Part shown: piece by piece, positions 1-5,982 of the stretch
Layout of the letters: each line of letters begins with the position of its first letter
How positions within the stretch are numbered: position 1 is the first letter of the stretch
DNA from: Rhodobacterales bacterium UBA7416
GTDB lineage: Bacteria > Pseudomonadota > Alphaproteobacteria > Rhodobacterales > Rhodobacteraceae
Assembly: GCA_002469545.1 (NCBI GenBank)
Contig: DKMK01000064.1
Coordinates: 1 to 12,771, forward strand
DNA length: 12,771 bases
Reading direction: 5' to 3'
Notes under the pieces: model-generated
What the model was told of the DNA's origin: nothing
Seen by the model: only the letters and a program-made list of their open reading frames with translations
Databases searched by the model: none
Position numbers and translations under genes: made by a program

Positions 1-19
1 AAGGCCAAATAACAACGGA

Positions 20-73
20 GCCTCCCATGTCACATACAATTTTTGATTTCTGCAAAAACCTGACATGGGAGGC
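20..73. repeat. 13-bp perfect inverted repeat around the pseudogene start
   Basis: Bases 20-32 (GCCTCCCATGTCA) are the exact reverse complement of 61-73, with 28 bases between them. The left arm contains the ATG at 27-29 and touches the GGAG at 17-20, so a transcript folding this way would bury the start codon and ribosome-binding site. Whether it ever had a regulatory role, or is chance, cannot be decided from one sequence. Confidence 0.5.
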
Positions 74-325
74 GATTCCACCTGACGTTCAACATCAAAC
101 AAAACGATGCTTGTTGGATTTGATCGGCGCCGCCGCCGACACAACAGCCAAGGGTGATTGGGATAATCCACCAACAGATGAATCTTTGAACAAAAATACG
201 ATGATTTAATCCGCGACAGCGGACTGTCGTCTGATTTCAAAAACATCAAAGATACAGTCTGGGCATTGGATGAAAACTCATCAGTCAATGATCTGCTGGC
301 GCAAATCTGCGCTAAACCATCTTGA
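27..325 (+). pseudogene. Collapsed MmgE/PrpD-family gene (N- and C-terminal ends only, frameshifted)
   Basis: The open frame from ATG 27 begins like MmgE/PrpD proteins (2-methylcitrate dehydratase and relatives): an N-terminal helix, then IPPDV and a CLLDLIG segment at residues ~17-34. From about residue 41 the text jumps to what looks like the family's C-terminus, a GDWDNPPTDES stretch that usually lies ~50 residues from the end. The frame then stops at 207-209. The missing continuation (FEQKYDDL ... SSVNDLLAQICAKPS) is readable from 185 to the TGA at 323-325, in a frame shifted by the equivalent of one lost base. Family members run to about 450 residues, so some 350-400 central residues, including the active-site region, are absent. 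No function is expected. The last bases overlap the convergent winged-helix gene by 14. The assignment rests on remembered family patterns; an assembly error is a less likely alternative. Confidence 0.72.
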
Positions 326-1004
326 TCACGTCTTTATCGACCGCCAAAACATAACCCTTCCGCGAAATGTTTTTCACCAATAAATGGCTGATCATTTGGT
401 TCCCCAAATGATCGCGCAAACGTTTGATCCGCGTCGCACCCGATGCTTCGTCCACATCAACACTCGGCTTGCCCGAAATCATCGATTCCAATTCAACACC
501 GGTCAAAACATCATCATCCAACCGCGCCTCGCATAACACTGACAGCGTTTCACAAATCGCGCTGGTCAGTTCGTATTCCATATCGTTAATCGTCACGACC
601 CGTTCTTCACGGTTCACCACCAGCGAATTCACAACCAAACCAGAACGGGTCAACTCACCCATCTGCTGTTGCAGCCCATGGTTCGTCAGCAAGAAATAAA
701 ACGCCGACAACAACAACGCTGACGCCAGCACCAACAGAATAAACAAGATGATACGATAGCTGGATAAAACATCCGCAAACGCGGTGCCAGATTGCGCCAG
801 CACTTCCAACAGCTTCACATTTTCCGTGGTTGTCAGGGCATCATTTTCAACAAAAATCTGTTCCACACGATCATTAAACGCATTGGCGTCAGGCAGATTG
901 ATGAACAACAAAATACTGGCCAACAACAACAGCCCCAGCACAGTGGCACTGCCATAAATCACCAAAGATCGTTGTTTAGTATCGAAGGAAGTATTCACCA
1001 GCAT
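312..1004 (-). CDS. Membrane-anchored protein with C-terminal OmpR/PhoB-type winged helix
   Basis: The 230-residue product has two clear hydrophobic segments, about residues 14-36 and 83-107, separated by ~45 polar residues. A ~120-residue C-terminal domain follows. Its end (residues ~189-222) has the pattern of an OmpR/PhoB-type (Trans_reg_C) winged helix: a TRIKRLRDHLG recognition-helix-like stretch followed by a KNISRKGYVL wing hairpin. With two membrane passes both ends would be cytoplasmic, so the DNA-binding domain could reach the chromosome while a short loop samples the periplasm. ToxR/CadC proteins carry the winged helix at the N-terminus with one membrane pass, so this order is reversed. 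There is no receiver domain. The ATG lies inside the end of the upstream secreted-protein gene (29-base overlap), implying co-transcription and probably translational coupling. The gene identity is not known to me; targets and signal are unknown. Confidence 0.75.
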   Translation of the reverse strand: MLVNTSFDTKQRSLVIYGSATVLGLLLLASILLFINLPDANAFNDRVEQIFVENDALTTTENVKLLEVLAQSGTAFADVLSSYRIILFILLVLASALLLSAFYFLLTNHGLQQQMGELTRSGLVVNSLVVNREERVVTINDMEYELTSAICETLSVLCEARLDDDVLTGVELESMISGKPSVDVDEASGATRIKRLRDHLGNQMISHLLVKNISRKGYVLAVDKDVIKMV

Positions 1005-1278
1005 CCGCCTGTTTGTTGTCTAACATGTTTGAATCAAAGAATGACATGATGCGAAGCAAAGTCCATCCATCGCGTGCAATGCGCGTCTGCACTTGGCCCG
1101 CGGCCAAACTTTGATCAACGCAATACATATCGGCCAATTCGATCACACCATAATGCAACCGCAAATCACCCGACGTTTGTTTCGCCTTATAATCAGCAAA
1201 GCATTGGGCCGACGCCATGGAAGGCATCACACAGGCAACGATCAACGCGGCGGTTATATTTTTTAATGTATATGTCAT
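976..1278 (-). CDS. Small secreted (periplasmic) conserved hypothetical protein
   Basis: The 100-residue product starts with a typical Sec signal peptide: positively charged start, hydrophobic core at residues ~8-20, and a likely cut after ASA at residue 24. The mature part of ~76 residues has cysteines at about 26 and 53, which could form a disulfide, then a GWTLLRIMSFF segment and a DAGEYFLRY end. I recall similar short proteins in roseobacters next to a winged-helix gene, but I know of no function. Its 3' end overlaps the start of the membrane winged-helix gene by 29 bases, so the two are probably one transcription unit, and this protein could be a periplasmic partner of that regulator. 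That role is inference. The ribosome-binding site before ATG 1278 is weak. Confidence 0.75.
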   Translation of the reverse strand: MTYTLKNITAALIVACVMPSMASAQCFADYKAKQTSGDLRLHYGVIELADMYCVDQSLAAGQVQTRIARDGWTLLRIMSFFDSNMLDNKQADAGEYFLRY

Positions 1279-1295
1279 GATATCAATCTGGCCCC

Positions 1296-1357
1296 TGCGC
1301 CTCTGTTATTCAATATCAAAGGCGCAAAATCGGTATGATATCTAATAACATGCGCCT
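1296..1357. repeat. Repeats in the divergent intergenic region 1279-1463
   Basis: This 185-base region between two divergent genes holds TGCGCCT at 1296-1302 and again at 1351-1357, with its exact complement AGGCGCA at 1320-1326. The middle copy can pair with either outer copy, giving two mutually exclusive 7-bp stems. TGTTATT (1304-1310) is also complementary to AATAACA (1344-1350). The short sequence ATGATATC occurs near 1277 and again near 1335. The region must hold the promoters of both flanking genes, but I cannot place convincing -35/-10 boxes. Confidence 0.4.
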
Positions 1358-1415
1358 GTCATTGCCTGACATTCGCCACCTGACCCACATTCACCTTATG
1401 CAAAACGCTCCAAAG

Positions 1416-1429
1416 TCGTTGCGCAACGA
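1416..1429. promoter_or_regulatory. 14-bp perfect palindrome, possible operator
   Basis: TCGTTGCGCAACGA reads the same on both strands and lies 35 bases upstream of the ATG at 1464, where a dimeric repressor could block transcription or early elongation. It could serve either divergent gene. I do not recognise it as the site of a specific regulator, and the winged-helix protein encoded next door is only a speculative candidate. Confidence 0.35.
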
Positions 1430-1463
1430 AATCGGGCATCGCCCCTTATGAAAGGTAAATGAC

Positions 1464-2057
1464 ATGATACTAAATAAATTAGCAGCAGGCGTGACCATCG
1501 TCGCAATCGCAACCACAGCGCTATCCATTCCCGCCAATGCCAAAAACAAAGAGCTGAACACATTGTTGGCGATCCTTGCAGGCGGTTTGATAATCAACGA
1601 AGTTATCGACAATAAGAAAGAGGCCAAAGCCAGCACATCGCCAAGGCGCGATGAATATCGGAAGCCACGCGATAAACGGATCACGCATCAACATCGCAAT
1701 GGGCAGTGGTACACACATGACGACATGGCCGCACTACGTTGGTACCATCGCGCAGACCGTCGCCATGATTGGAAGCACGACAAAGACAGCGATCGCACGG
1801 CCCGCGATGGTCGTCGCGATAAAAAGCCAAGGCGCCTACAACCGGGTCCAGTCCACGATGACTTTTTCAAAGTGGAGCGCGTAAAAAAATTACCATTACC
1901 AGACAGATGTCGCCGTGAAATCCAGAAACGCAACGGCAAAGTTAAGCGCGGCTATTCACAGCGTTGTTTGCAAAAGCGAGGTTACCGCATCGATGCATAT
2001 GGTAACGTAACACATCACAAGTGGTCATGGCTGACACGCCGCCCACGTTTAATGTGA
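1464..2057 (+). CDS. Basic secreted protein with a C-terminal two-cysteine motif
   Basis: The 197-residue product has a Sec signal peptide with a likely cut after ANA at residue 26. A short hydrophobic, glycine-containing stretch follows (LLAILAGGLIINEVI, residues ~34-48). The middle, residues 50-140, is very rich in Arg, Lys, His and Asp and includes an NGQWYTHDDMAALRWYHRADR segment. The C-terminal part (residues ~143-180) has LPLPDRC and a GYSQRCLQKRGY stretch; Cys149 and Cys168 are the only cysteines of the mature protein and probably form a disulfide. I recall this kind of C-terminal pattern in roseobacter periplasmic proteins of unknown function. The purine-rich GAAAGG upstream of ATG 1464 is a reasonable ribosome-binding site. 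The strong positive charge suggests binding to an anionic partner such as LPS or nucleic acid, but this is only a guess. Confidence 0.78.
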   Translation: MILNKLAAGVTIVAIATTALSIPANAKNKELNTLLAILAGGLIINEVIDNKKEAKASTSPRRDEYRKPRDKRITHQHRNGQWYTHDDMAALRWYHRADRRHDWKHDKDSDRTARDGRRDKKPRRLQPGPVHDDFFKVERVKKLPLPDRCRREIQKRNGKVKRGYSQRCLQKRGYRIDAYGNVTHHKWSWLTRRPRLM

Positions 2058-2064
2058 TCAAAAC

Positions 2065-2089
2065 GGGGCGGTCAATTGATCGCCCCTTT
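2065..2089 (+). terminator. Intrinsic terminator after the secreted-protein gene
   Basis: GGGGCGGTC pairs with GATCGCCCC (2065-2073 with 2078-2086, one G-U pair) around an AATT loop, followed by a short T run. It starts eight bases after the stop codon at 2055-2057. The T tract is short, so termination may be partial and some transcription could continue into rnhB. Confidence 0.6.
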
Positions 2090-2121
2090 ATCCATCTGCG
2101 TATTGGTCGTAAACCAACGCC

Positions 2122-2742
2122 ATGGCAAATTATGAACTTGAAACCGAACTGCGCTCCGCAGGACACCAAATCATCGCAGGCGTAGACGAAGTGGGCCGCG
2201 GCCCATGGGCTGGCCCTGTCACCGTCTGCGCCGTTATTCTGGATCCCAATAACATTCCCGATGGATTAAACGATTCCAAAAAACTGACTGCAAAACGCCG
2301 CGAAGCATTATTTGATTTGATCATGGACAGCGCCCAAGTCAGCTTGGTCCACGTCGAAGTCGACGAAATAGACCAGATCAATATCCTCCAAGCAACATTT
2401 CGCGGCATGGAACGCGCCGTTGCTGGCCTGCCCCAATCCGATCACATCCTGATCGACGGCAATAAAATCCCCCCAAACTTGAACGCCCCCGCCACCGCAG
2501 TGGTCAAAGGCGACGGCAAATCAGTGTCCATCGCCGCCGCATCAATCATCGCAAAAGTGACCCGCGATCGATTAATGTTGGATTTGTCCAAACTTCACCC
2601 AGGGTACGGATGGGAAACAAATGCTGGTTATGGGACAAAATTACATCAGTTGGGACTGCTAAATCATGGGGTCACCCCACACCATAGACGTTCGTTCAAA
2701 CCCATACACAATATCTTGTATTCTGCTTCAAACGCTAACTAA
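2122..2742 (+). CDS. rnhB: Ribonuclease HII
   Basis: This cytoplasmic enzyme cuts the RNA strand of RNA-DNA hybrids and starts removal of single ribonucleotides from DNA. The 206 residues match the usual length. Diagnostic motifs are present in order: GVDEVGRGPWAGP (metal ligands Asp22 and Glu23), LNDSKKL at ~49-55, LIDGNK with Asp112, KGDGKSVSIAAASIIAKVTRD with the probable fourth acid Asp131, and HPGYGW...AGYGTKLH, which carries the tyrosine region used in ribonucleotide recognition. All four acidic positions appear intact, so the enzyme should be active. The ATG at 2122 starts four codons before the conserved core helix; its ribosome-binding site is poor. The next gene is ccrM, 85 bases downstream on the same strand; I recall the rnhB-ccrM pairing from other alphaproteobacteria. 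Confidence 0.97.
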   Translation: MANYELETELRSAGHQIIAGVDEVGRGPWAGPVTVCAVILDPNNIPDGLNDSKKLTAKRREALFDLIMDSAQVSLVHVEVDEIDQINILQATFRGMERAVAGLPQSDHILIDGNKIPPNLNAPATAVVKGDGKSVSIAAASIIAKVTRDRLMLDLSKLHPGYGWETNAGYGTKLHQLGLLNHGVTPHHRRSFKPIHNILYSASNAN

Positions 2743-2760
2743 CTGATTTACTGAATTTAA

Positions 2761-2827
2761 TTGACCCCGAATCCGCTTTGAATCATTTTAGTCTCAACGA
2801 CGCAAAAATGCGCATTACGAGGCAGAC
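2761..2827 (+). promoter_or_regulatory. ccrM leader with two GANTC methylation sites
   Basis: GAATC occurs at 2769-2773 and 2780-2784, 11 bases (about one helical turn) apart on the same face, and GATTC follows inside the gene at 2878-2882. GANTC is the site methylated by CcrM. In Caulobacter, GANTC sites in the ccrM promoter region reduce expression when methylated, so autoregulation is plausible here. TTGACC at 2761-2766 could be a -35 box, but no good -10 follows at the right distance. A purine-rich ribosome-binding site (GAGG, ~2819-2822) precedes ATG 2828. I could not find a clean TTAA-N7-TTAA CtrA site. Confidence 0.5.
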
Positions 2828-3934
2828 ATGGTAAAAACAACAACGACAGCAGGCAGCACAACGCTGCCACTGAACCAGATTCTTGATGGTGATTGTATAG
2901 AGGTGATGAATTCATTGCCTGAAAATTCAGTTGATCTGATTTTCGCAGACCCACCTTACAACCTACAGCTTAAGGGTGATTTGCACCGTCCCGACAATTC
3001 CAAAGTGGATGCAGTCGACGATGATTGGGATCAATTCGACAGCTTCGCAGTCTACGACAAATTCAGCCGCGATTGGCTAAAGGCCGCGCGCCGTATTTTA
3101 AAACCAGATGGCGCACTCTGGGTCATCGGCTCATACCACAACATTTTCCGCGTTGGCACAGCACTCCAAGACGCAGGTTTCTGGATTTTGAACGACGTCA
3201 TCTGGCGTAAATCAAACCCAATGCCAAATTTCCGTGGCGTCCGCCTTACCAACGCCCATGAAACAATGATTTGGGCGGGTAAAACCGAGAAATCAAAACC
3301 AACATTCAACTACGAAGCCCTAAAGGCATTGAATGACGGTGTTCAAATGCGTTCTGATTGGTTCTTGCCAATCTGCAACGGCCACGAACGCATCAAAGAC
3401 GAACATGGCGACAAAGCACACCCAACACAAAAACCGGAATCCTTACTGCACCGCATCATCGTGGGCTCAACAAACGCTGGCGATGTCATCCTTGATCCAT
3501 TCTTTGGCTCAGGCACCACAGGCGCAGTTGCGAAAAAACTTGGTCGTGATTTCATCGGTATCGAACGCGAAGAGAAATATCGCAAAGTCGCAACAAAACG
3601 TATCAAAGCCATCCGCCAATTCGATGCAGAAAGCCTGAAGGTTTCCACATCAAAACGCGCCGAACCACGCGTGCCATTTGGCCAAGTCGTTGAACGCGGC
3701 ATGTTGAAACCAGGGGATCAACTGTATTCCCTAAATGGCCGCCACAGCGCAAAAATCCGCGCTGACGGTACATTGATTGCACATGATCAACGTGGCTCAA
3801 TTCACCAAGTCGGCGCCGCACTCGAAGGCGCGCCAAGCTGTAACGGCTGGACATACTGGTGCTTCAAAAAACGTGGCGAAGCTATTCCAATCGATATGCT
3901 TCGCAAGAAAATCCGCGCAGAAATGGTCGCCTAG
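2828..3934 (+). CDS. ccrM: Cell-cycle DNA adenine-N6 methyltransferase CcrM (GANTC)
   Basis: CcrM methylates the adenine in GANTC and, in alphaproteobacteria, marks replication status to time cell-cycle gene expression. The 368-residue product has the beta-class order: catalytic motif DPPYNLQL at residues 41-48 first, target-recognition region in the middle, then the S-adenosylmethionine-binding motif DPFFGSGTTG at 223-232 and GRDFIGIE. A C-terminal ~85-residue domain from residue ~280 (VPFGQVVERGMLKPGDQLYS ... GWTYWCFKKRGE) is the RAMA domain that CcrM proteins carry and that plain restriction-type methylases usually lack. No restriction endonuclease gene lies nearby, which fits a solitary regulatory methylase. 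Length and all motifs are complete. rnhB lies just upstream, and a structured region ending in an intrinsic terminator follows. Confidence 0.96.
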   Translation: MVKTTTTAGSTTLPLNQILDGDCIEVMNSLPENSVDLIFADPPYNLQLKGDLHRPDNSKVDAVDDDWDQFDSFAVYDKFSRDWLKAARRILKPDGALWVIGSYHNIFRVGTALQDAGFWILNDVIWRKSNPMPNFRGVRLTNAHETMIWAGKTEKSKPTFNYEALKALNDGVQMRSDWFLPICNGHERIKDEHGDKAHPTQKPESLLHRIIVGSTNAGDVILDPFFGSGTTGAVAKKLGRDFIGIEREEKYRKVATKRIKAIRQFDAESLKVSTSKRAEPRVPFGQVVERGMLKPGDQLYSLNGRHSAKIRADGTLIAHDQRGSIHQVGAALEGAPSCNGWTYWCFKKRGEAIPIDMLRKKIRAEMVA

Positions 3935-3941
3935 AAATTTC

Positions 3942-4063
3942 GGTCGCGGGCGGGAAACGCCCCTGACCAAACGGCACAACTGTGTCGAATTTTACCGCCG
4001 TTTAGGGCTGCTCGTCCTAAACAATGCCAACTTGCCCCGCCCTTGTGGTGGGGCTTTTTTTTT
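3942..4063 (+). ncRNA. Candidate structured RNA (3' UTR, sRNA or attenuator) after ccrM
   Basis: The 224-base gap between ccrM and the cupin gene starts with a run of hairpins. First, GGTC (3942-3945) pairs with GACC (3965-3968), enclosing a 2x2 internal loop and a GGGCG/CGCCC stem (3948-3952 with 3958-3962) closed by GGAAA. Next, AAACGGC (3969-3975) pairs exactly with GCCGTTT (3997-4003). Overlapping that arm, GTTTAGG (4000-4006) pairs with CCTAAAC (4016-4022), so these two stems exclude each other. The segment ends in the strong terminator at 4034-4063. It could be the processed 3' end of the ccrM mRNA, an independent small RNA, or an attenuator for the cupin gene. I do not recognise it as a known RNA family, and I see no clear promoter for it. 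Confidence 0.35.
4034..4063 (+). terminator. Strong intrinsic terminator downstream of ccrM
   Basis: GCCCCGCC (4034-4041) pairs with GGTGGGGC (4047-4054) in an eight-pair GC-rich stem (one G-U) around a CTTGT loop, immediately followed by nine T residues. This is the clearest terminator in the window and separates ccrM from the downstream cupin gene. Confidence 0.9.
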
Positions 4064-4105
4064 GCCATTCTATCGTCAATATTTAGTGAGCCAGTGGTAA
4101 ATGAC

Positions 4106-4133
4106 TTGTCATACTTTGGCTTACTCATATTGT
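4106..4133 (+). promoter_or_regulatory. Possible sigma-70 promoter of the cupin gene
   Basis: TTGTCA (4106-4111) and TATTGT (4128-4133) are spaced by 16 bases and lie between the terminator and the ATG at 4159. A purine-rich CACAGGA ribosome-binding site lies 7-8 bases before that ATG. Both boxes deviate from consensus. I saw no RpoE (ECF11) promoter of the kind that controls chrR operons. Confidence 0.4.
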
Positions 4134-4158
4134 ACTTAAAACAGCCACAGGACATTTT

Positions 4159-4833
4159 ATGAAACTTCGCTCTGACTTTACCGAACGTGTTGTCGTTCGC
4201 CCCGAAGATTATGATTGGGTTGCCTCGCCTGCCAAAGGCGTAGAGCGTATGATGTTAGATCGTATCGGTGACGAAGTGGCGCGCGCCACAACAATCGTAC
4301 GGTTTGCACCAAACAGCTATTTCGACGCACACAGCCATGATGGCGGCGAAGAGTTTTTGGTATTGGACGGCACTTTTTCCGATGAAACTGGCGACTATCC
4401 CGCAGGTTCATATGTACGCAATCCAATTGGCACCAGCCATAAACCGCACACGGTCGATGGCTGTACCATTTTGGTCAAATTGCATCAATTCGACACGGAT
4501 GACCAAGAACAAAAACACATTCAAACAACCCAAGAACCGTTTCGCCCCGGCATGGTGGACGGCCTATCAGTTCTGCCATTGCACAGCGTCGAAGGTGAAA
4601 ATGTTGCACTGGTGCGATGGGCAGCAGGCACCAAATTCAATCCTCATCGTCATTGGGGTGGCGAAGAAGTGTTCGTGATAGAAGGCACATTCGCCGACGA
4701 ACACGGTTCCTATCCCGCAGGCTCATGGATGCGCAGCCCTCACATGTCAGAACATAAGCCATTTTCTGACGAAGGTTGTCTAATCTACGTCAAAACAGGA
4801 CACCTGCCGATCAGCACCGTGGAGCCAACATAA
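4159..4833 (+). CDS. Two-domain ChrR-type cupin protein
   Basis: The 224-residue product is two tandem copies of the ChrR-type cupin fold. Copy one has FDAHSHDGGEEFLVLDGTF (metal-ligand candidates His58, His60, Glu64/65) and the matching later His94 in GTSHKP. Copy two repeats the pattern as FNPHRHWGGEEVFVIEGTF (His163, His165, Glu169/170) and His199 in SEHKP. Each copy also has a YPAGS(Y/W)-R-(N/S)P turn. Both metal sites look intact, so the protein should bind two divalent metals. The N-terminal zinc-binding anti-sigma domain of true ChrR is absent and no ECF sigma gene is adjacent, so an anti-sigma role is unlikely; related proteins are metal-dependent dioxygenase-like enzymes. The substrate is unknown. 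It is preceded by its own possible promoter and faces alkB, 13 bases away. Confidence 0.88.
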   Translation: MKLRSDFTERVVVRPEDYDWVASPAKGVERMMLDRIGDEVARATTIVRFAPNSYFDAHSHDGGEEFLVLDGTFSDETGDYPAGSYVRNPIGTSHKPHTVDGCTILVKLHQFDTDDQEQKHIQTTQEPFRPGMVDGLSVLPLHSVEGENVALVRWAAGTKFNPHRHWGGEEVFVIEGTFADEHGSYPAGSWMRSPHMSEHKPFSDEGCLIYVKTGHLPISTVEPT

Positions 4834-4846
4834 AAAGCTTACGCCT

Positions 4847-5977
4847 TTATTTCGGTTTTGGATTTGTCCCTTTATTATATTCCTGCCAATCACTGATATG
4901 GGGATAAAACTTTTCTCTCCATGCCCGTACGCGTGGGTTCATACGACGGCGCCACAACGGTGGTATCGTCGCCATCGCAGTCATTATCGGATACCCAAAT
5001 GGCAATTGCGGTGCCGCATCGGCGTCATAGGTTTGCAATAACGGAAAGCGGCGATCAGGTTTATAGTGATGGTCGGAATGGCGTTGTAGGTTGATCAAAA
5101 AATAATTCGTTACCTGATGCGCAGAGTTCCATGAATGGTGTGGCTTGCAATGTTCGTATTTGCCATCCCCCAAATGTTCACGCGTCAGCCCATAATGTTC
5201 GACGTAATTAACCAACTCTAACTGTGCAATCGCACTGTATGCCTGAACCAAAAACAATCCGACACCCAACCAACCGCCGACCCAAAGTGCGATCAACAAG
5301 AAAATCGCTTGTAGCGTCGCGTATTTCCAAAACGGGTTGGATCGGTGCCACGCGGGCAATTTTTTGCGCGCCAACATCGCCACCTCTGCCCGCCATGCAG
5401 ATACAAAACAGCTGTATAAAACACGTGGGAAAAACCGATGAAATCCTTCGTTATATCGTGCGGTCACCGGATCACGCGGCGTTCCCACATAACGATGATG
5501 AACCAACAGATGCTCAGACCGGAAATGTCCGTACATGGCCATTGTCATCAACAGGTCACCCAGATGCCGTTCAAATCTTGGCTTTTGGTGCATTAACTCG
5601 TGGGCGTAAACGATGCCGACACTGCCGGATAAAATGCCAGCAGAAAACATCAACACCAACATTTCCCAAACAGCATAGTCCGAACGCGCGACGAAATAGA
5701 TCAGCCCATAAATCACGATAAATTGGATTGGGAACCATATAATTGTAATCAATCGATACCAAAACAGGTTTTTATCCGTCACATTTGTATCCGGATTTTC
5801 TGTGTTCACACCGACAAAAGCATCCCATGCGCCCATTAAAATCCAACCATGAAAGATGCTCAAAAATAACCATAGGCCGCCCATATACGCGGCGAAAATA
5901 ATCACGGGCAAGGTCGTCAACGACAGCCAAAACGGCAAGGCGTTACGTAACAGGCTTATGTCTTTGGGGCTTGGCAT
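4847..5977 (-). CDS. alkB: Alkane 1-monooxygenase (membrane di-iron AlkB family)
   Basis: AlkB hydroxylates the terminal carbon of medium-chain alkanes in the inner membrane with a di-iron centre, using electrons from rubredoxin. The 376-residue product has several hydrophobic segments (about residues 15-50, 75-95, 103-124 and 220-250) and the conserved histidine clusters: HELMH (126-130), EHLLVHH with His156, His160 and His161, NYVEHYG with His261, and LQRHSDHH with His300, His303 and His304. The NYVEHYGL motif separates AlkB from other fatty-acid-desaturase-like proteins. The length is a little below the usual ~400 and there is no fused rubredoxin domain; rubredoxin and its reductase must be encoded elsewhere. 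The gene follows mutY by five bases, so it is probably read from the mutY promoter or the end of its message. A related xylene-monooxygenase-type substrate range cannot be excluded. Confidence 0.93.
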   Translation of the reverse strand: MPSPKDISLLRNALPFWLSLTTLPVIIFAAYMGGLWLFLSIFHGWILMGAWDAFVGVNTENPDTNVTDKNLFWYRLITIIWFPIQFIVIYGLIYFVARSDYAVWEMLVLMFSAGILSGSVGIVYAHELMHQKPRFERHLGDLLMTMAMYGHFRSEHLLVHHRYVGTPRDPVTARYNEGFHRFFPRVLYSCFVSAWRAEVAMLARKKLPAWHRSNPFWKYATLQAIFLLIALWVGGWLGVGLFLVQAYSAIAQLELVNYVEHYGLTREHLGDGKYEHCKPHHSWNSAHQVTNYFLINLQRHSDHHYKPDRRFPLLQTYDADAAPQLPFGYPIMTAMATIPPLWRRRMNPRVRAWREKFYPHISDWQEYNKGTNPKPK

Positions 5978-5982
5978 CGGCT

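Noticed and set aside
1..12. Tail of an upstream gene (AAG GCC AAA TAA)
   Set aside because: Three codons and a stop are compatible with the end of a gene 14 bases before ATG 27, but this is too short to support a feature.
2743..2768. CtrA binding site upstream of ccrM
   Set aside because: A TTAA occurs near 2757-2760, but no second TTAA lies seven bases away on either side; the other half-site is only ATTT.
3942..3985. Resemblance to the SAM-SAH riboswitch (GGTC...GACC followed by ACGGC)
   Set aside because: Only the outer GGTC/GACC pairing and a short ACGGC are shared. The internal sequence and order do not match the SAM-SAH motif as I remember it, and the downstream gene is not metK.
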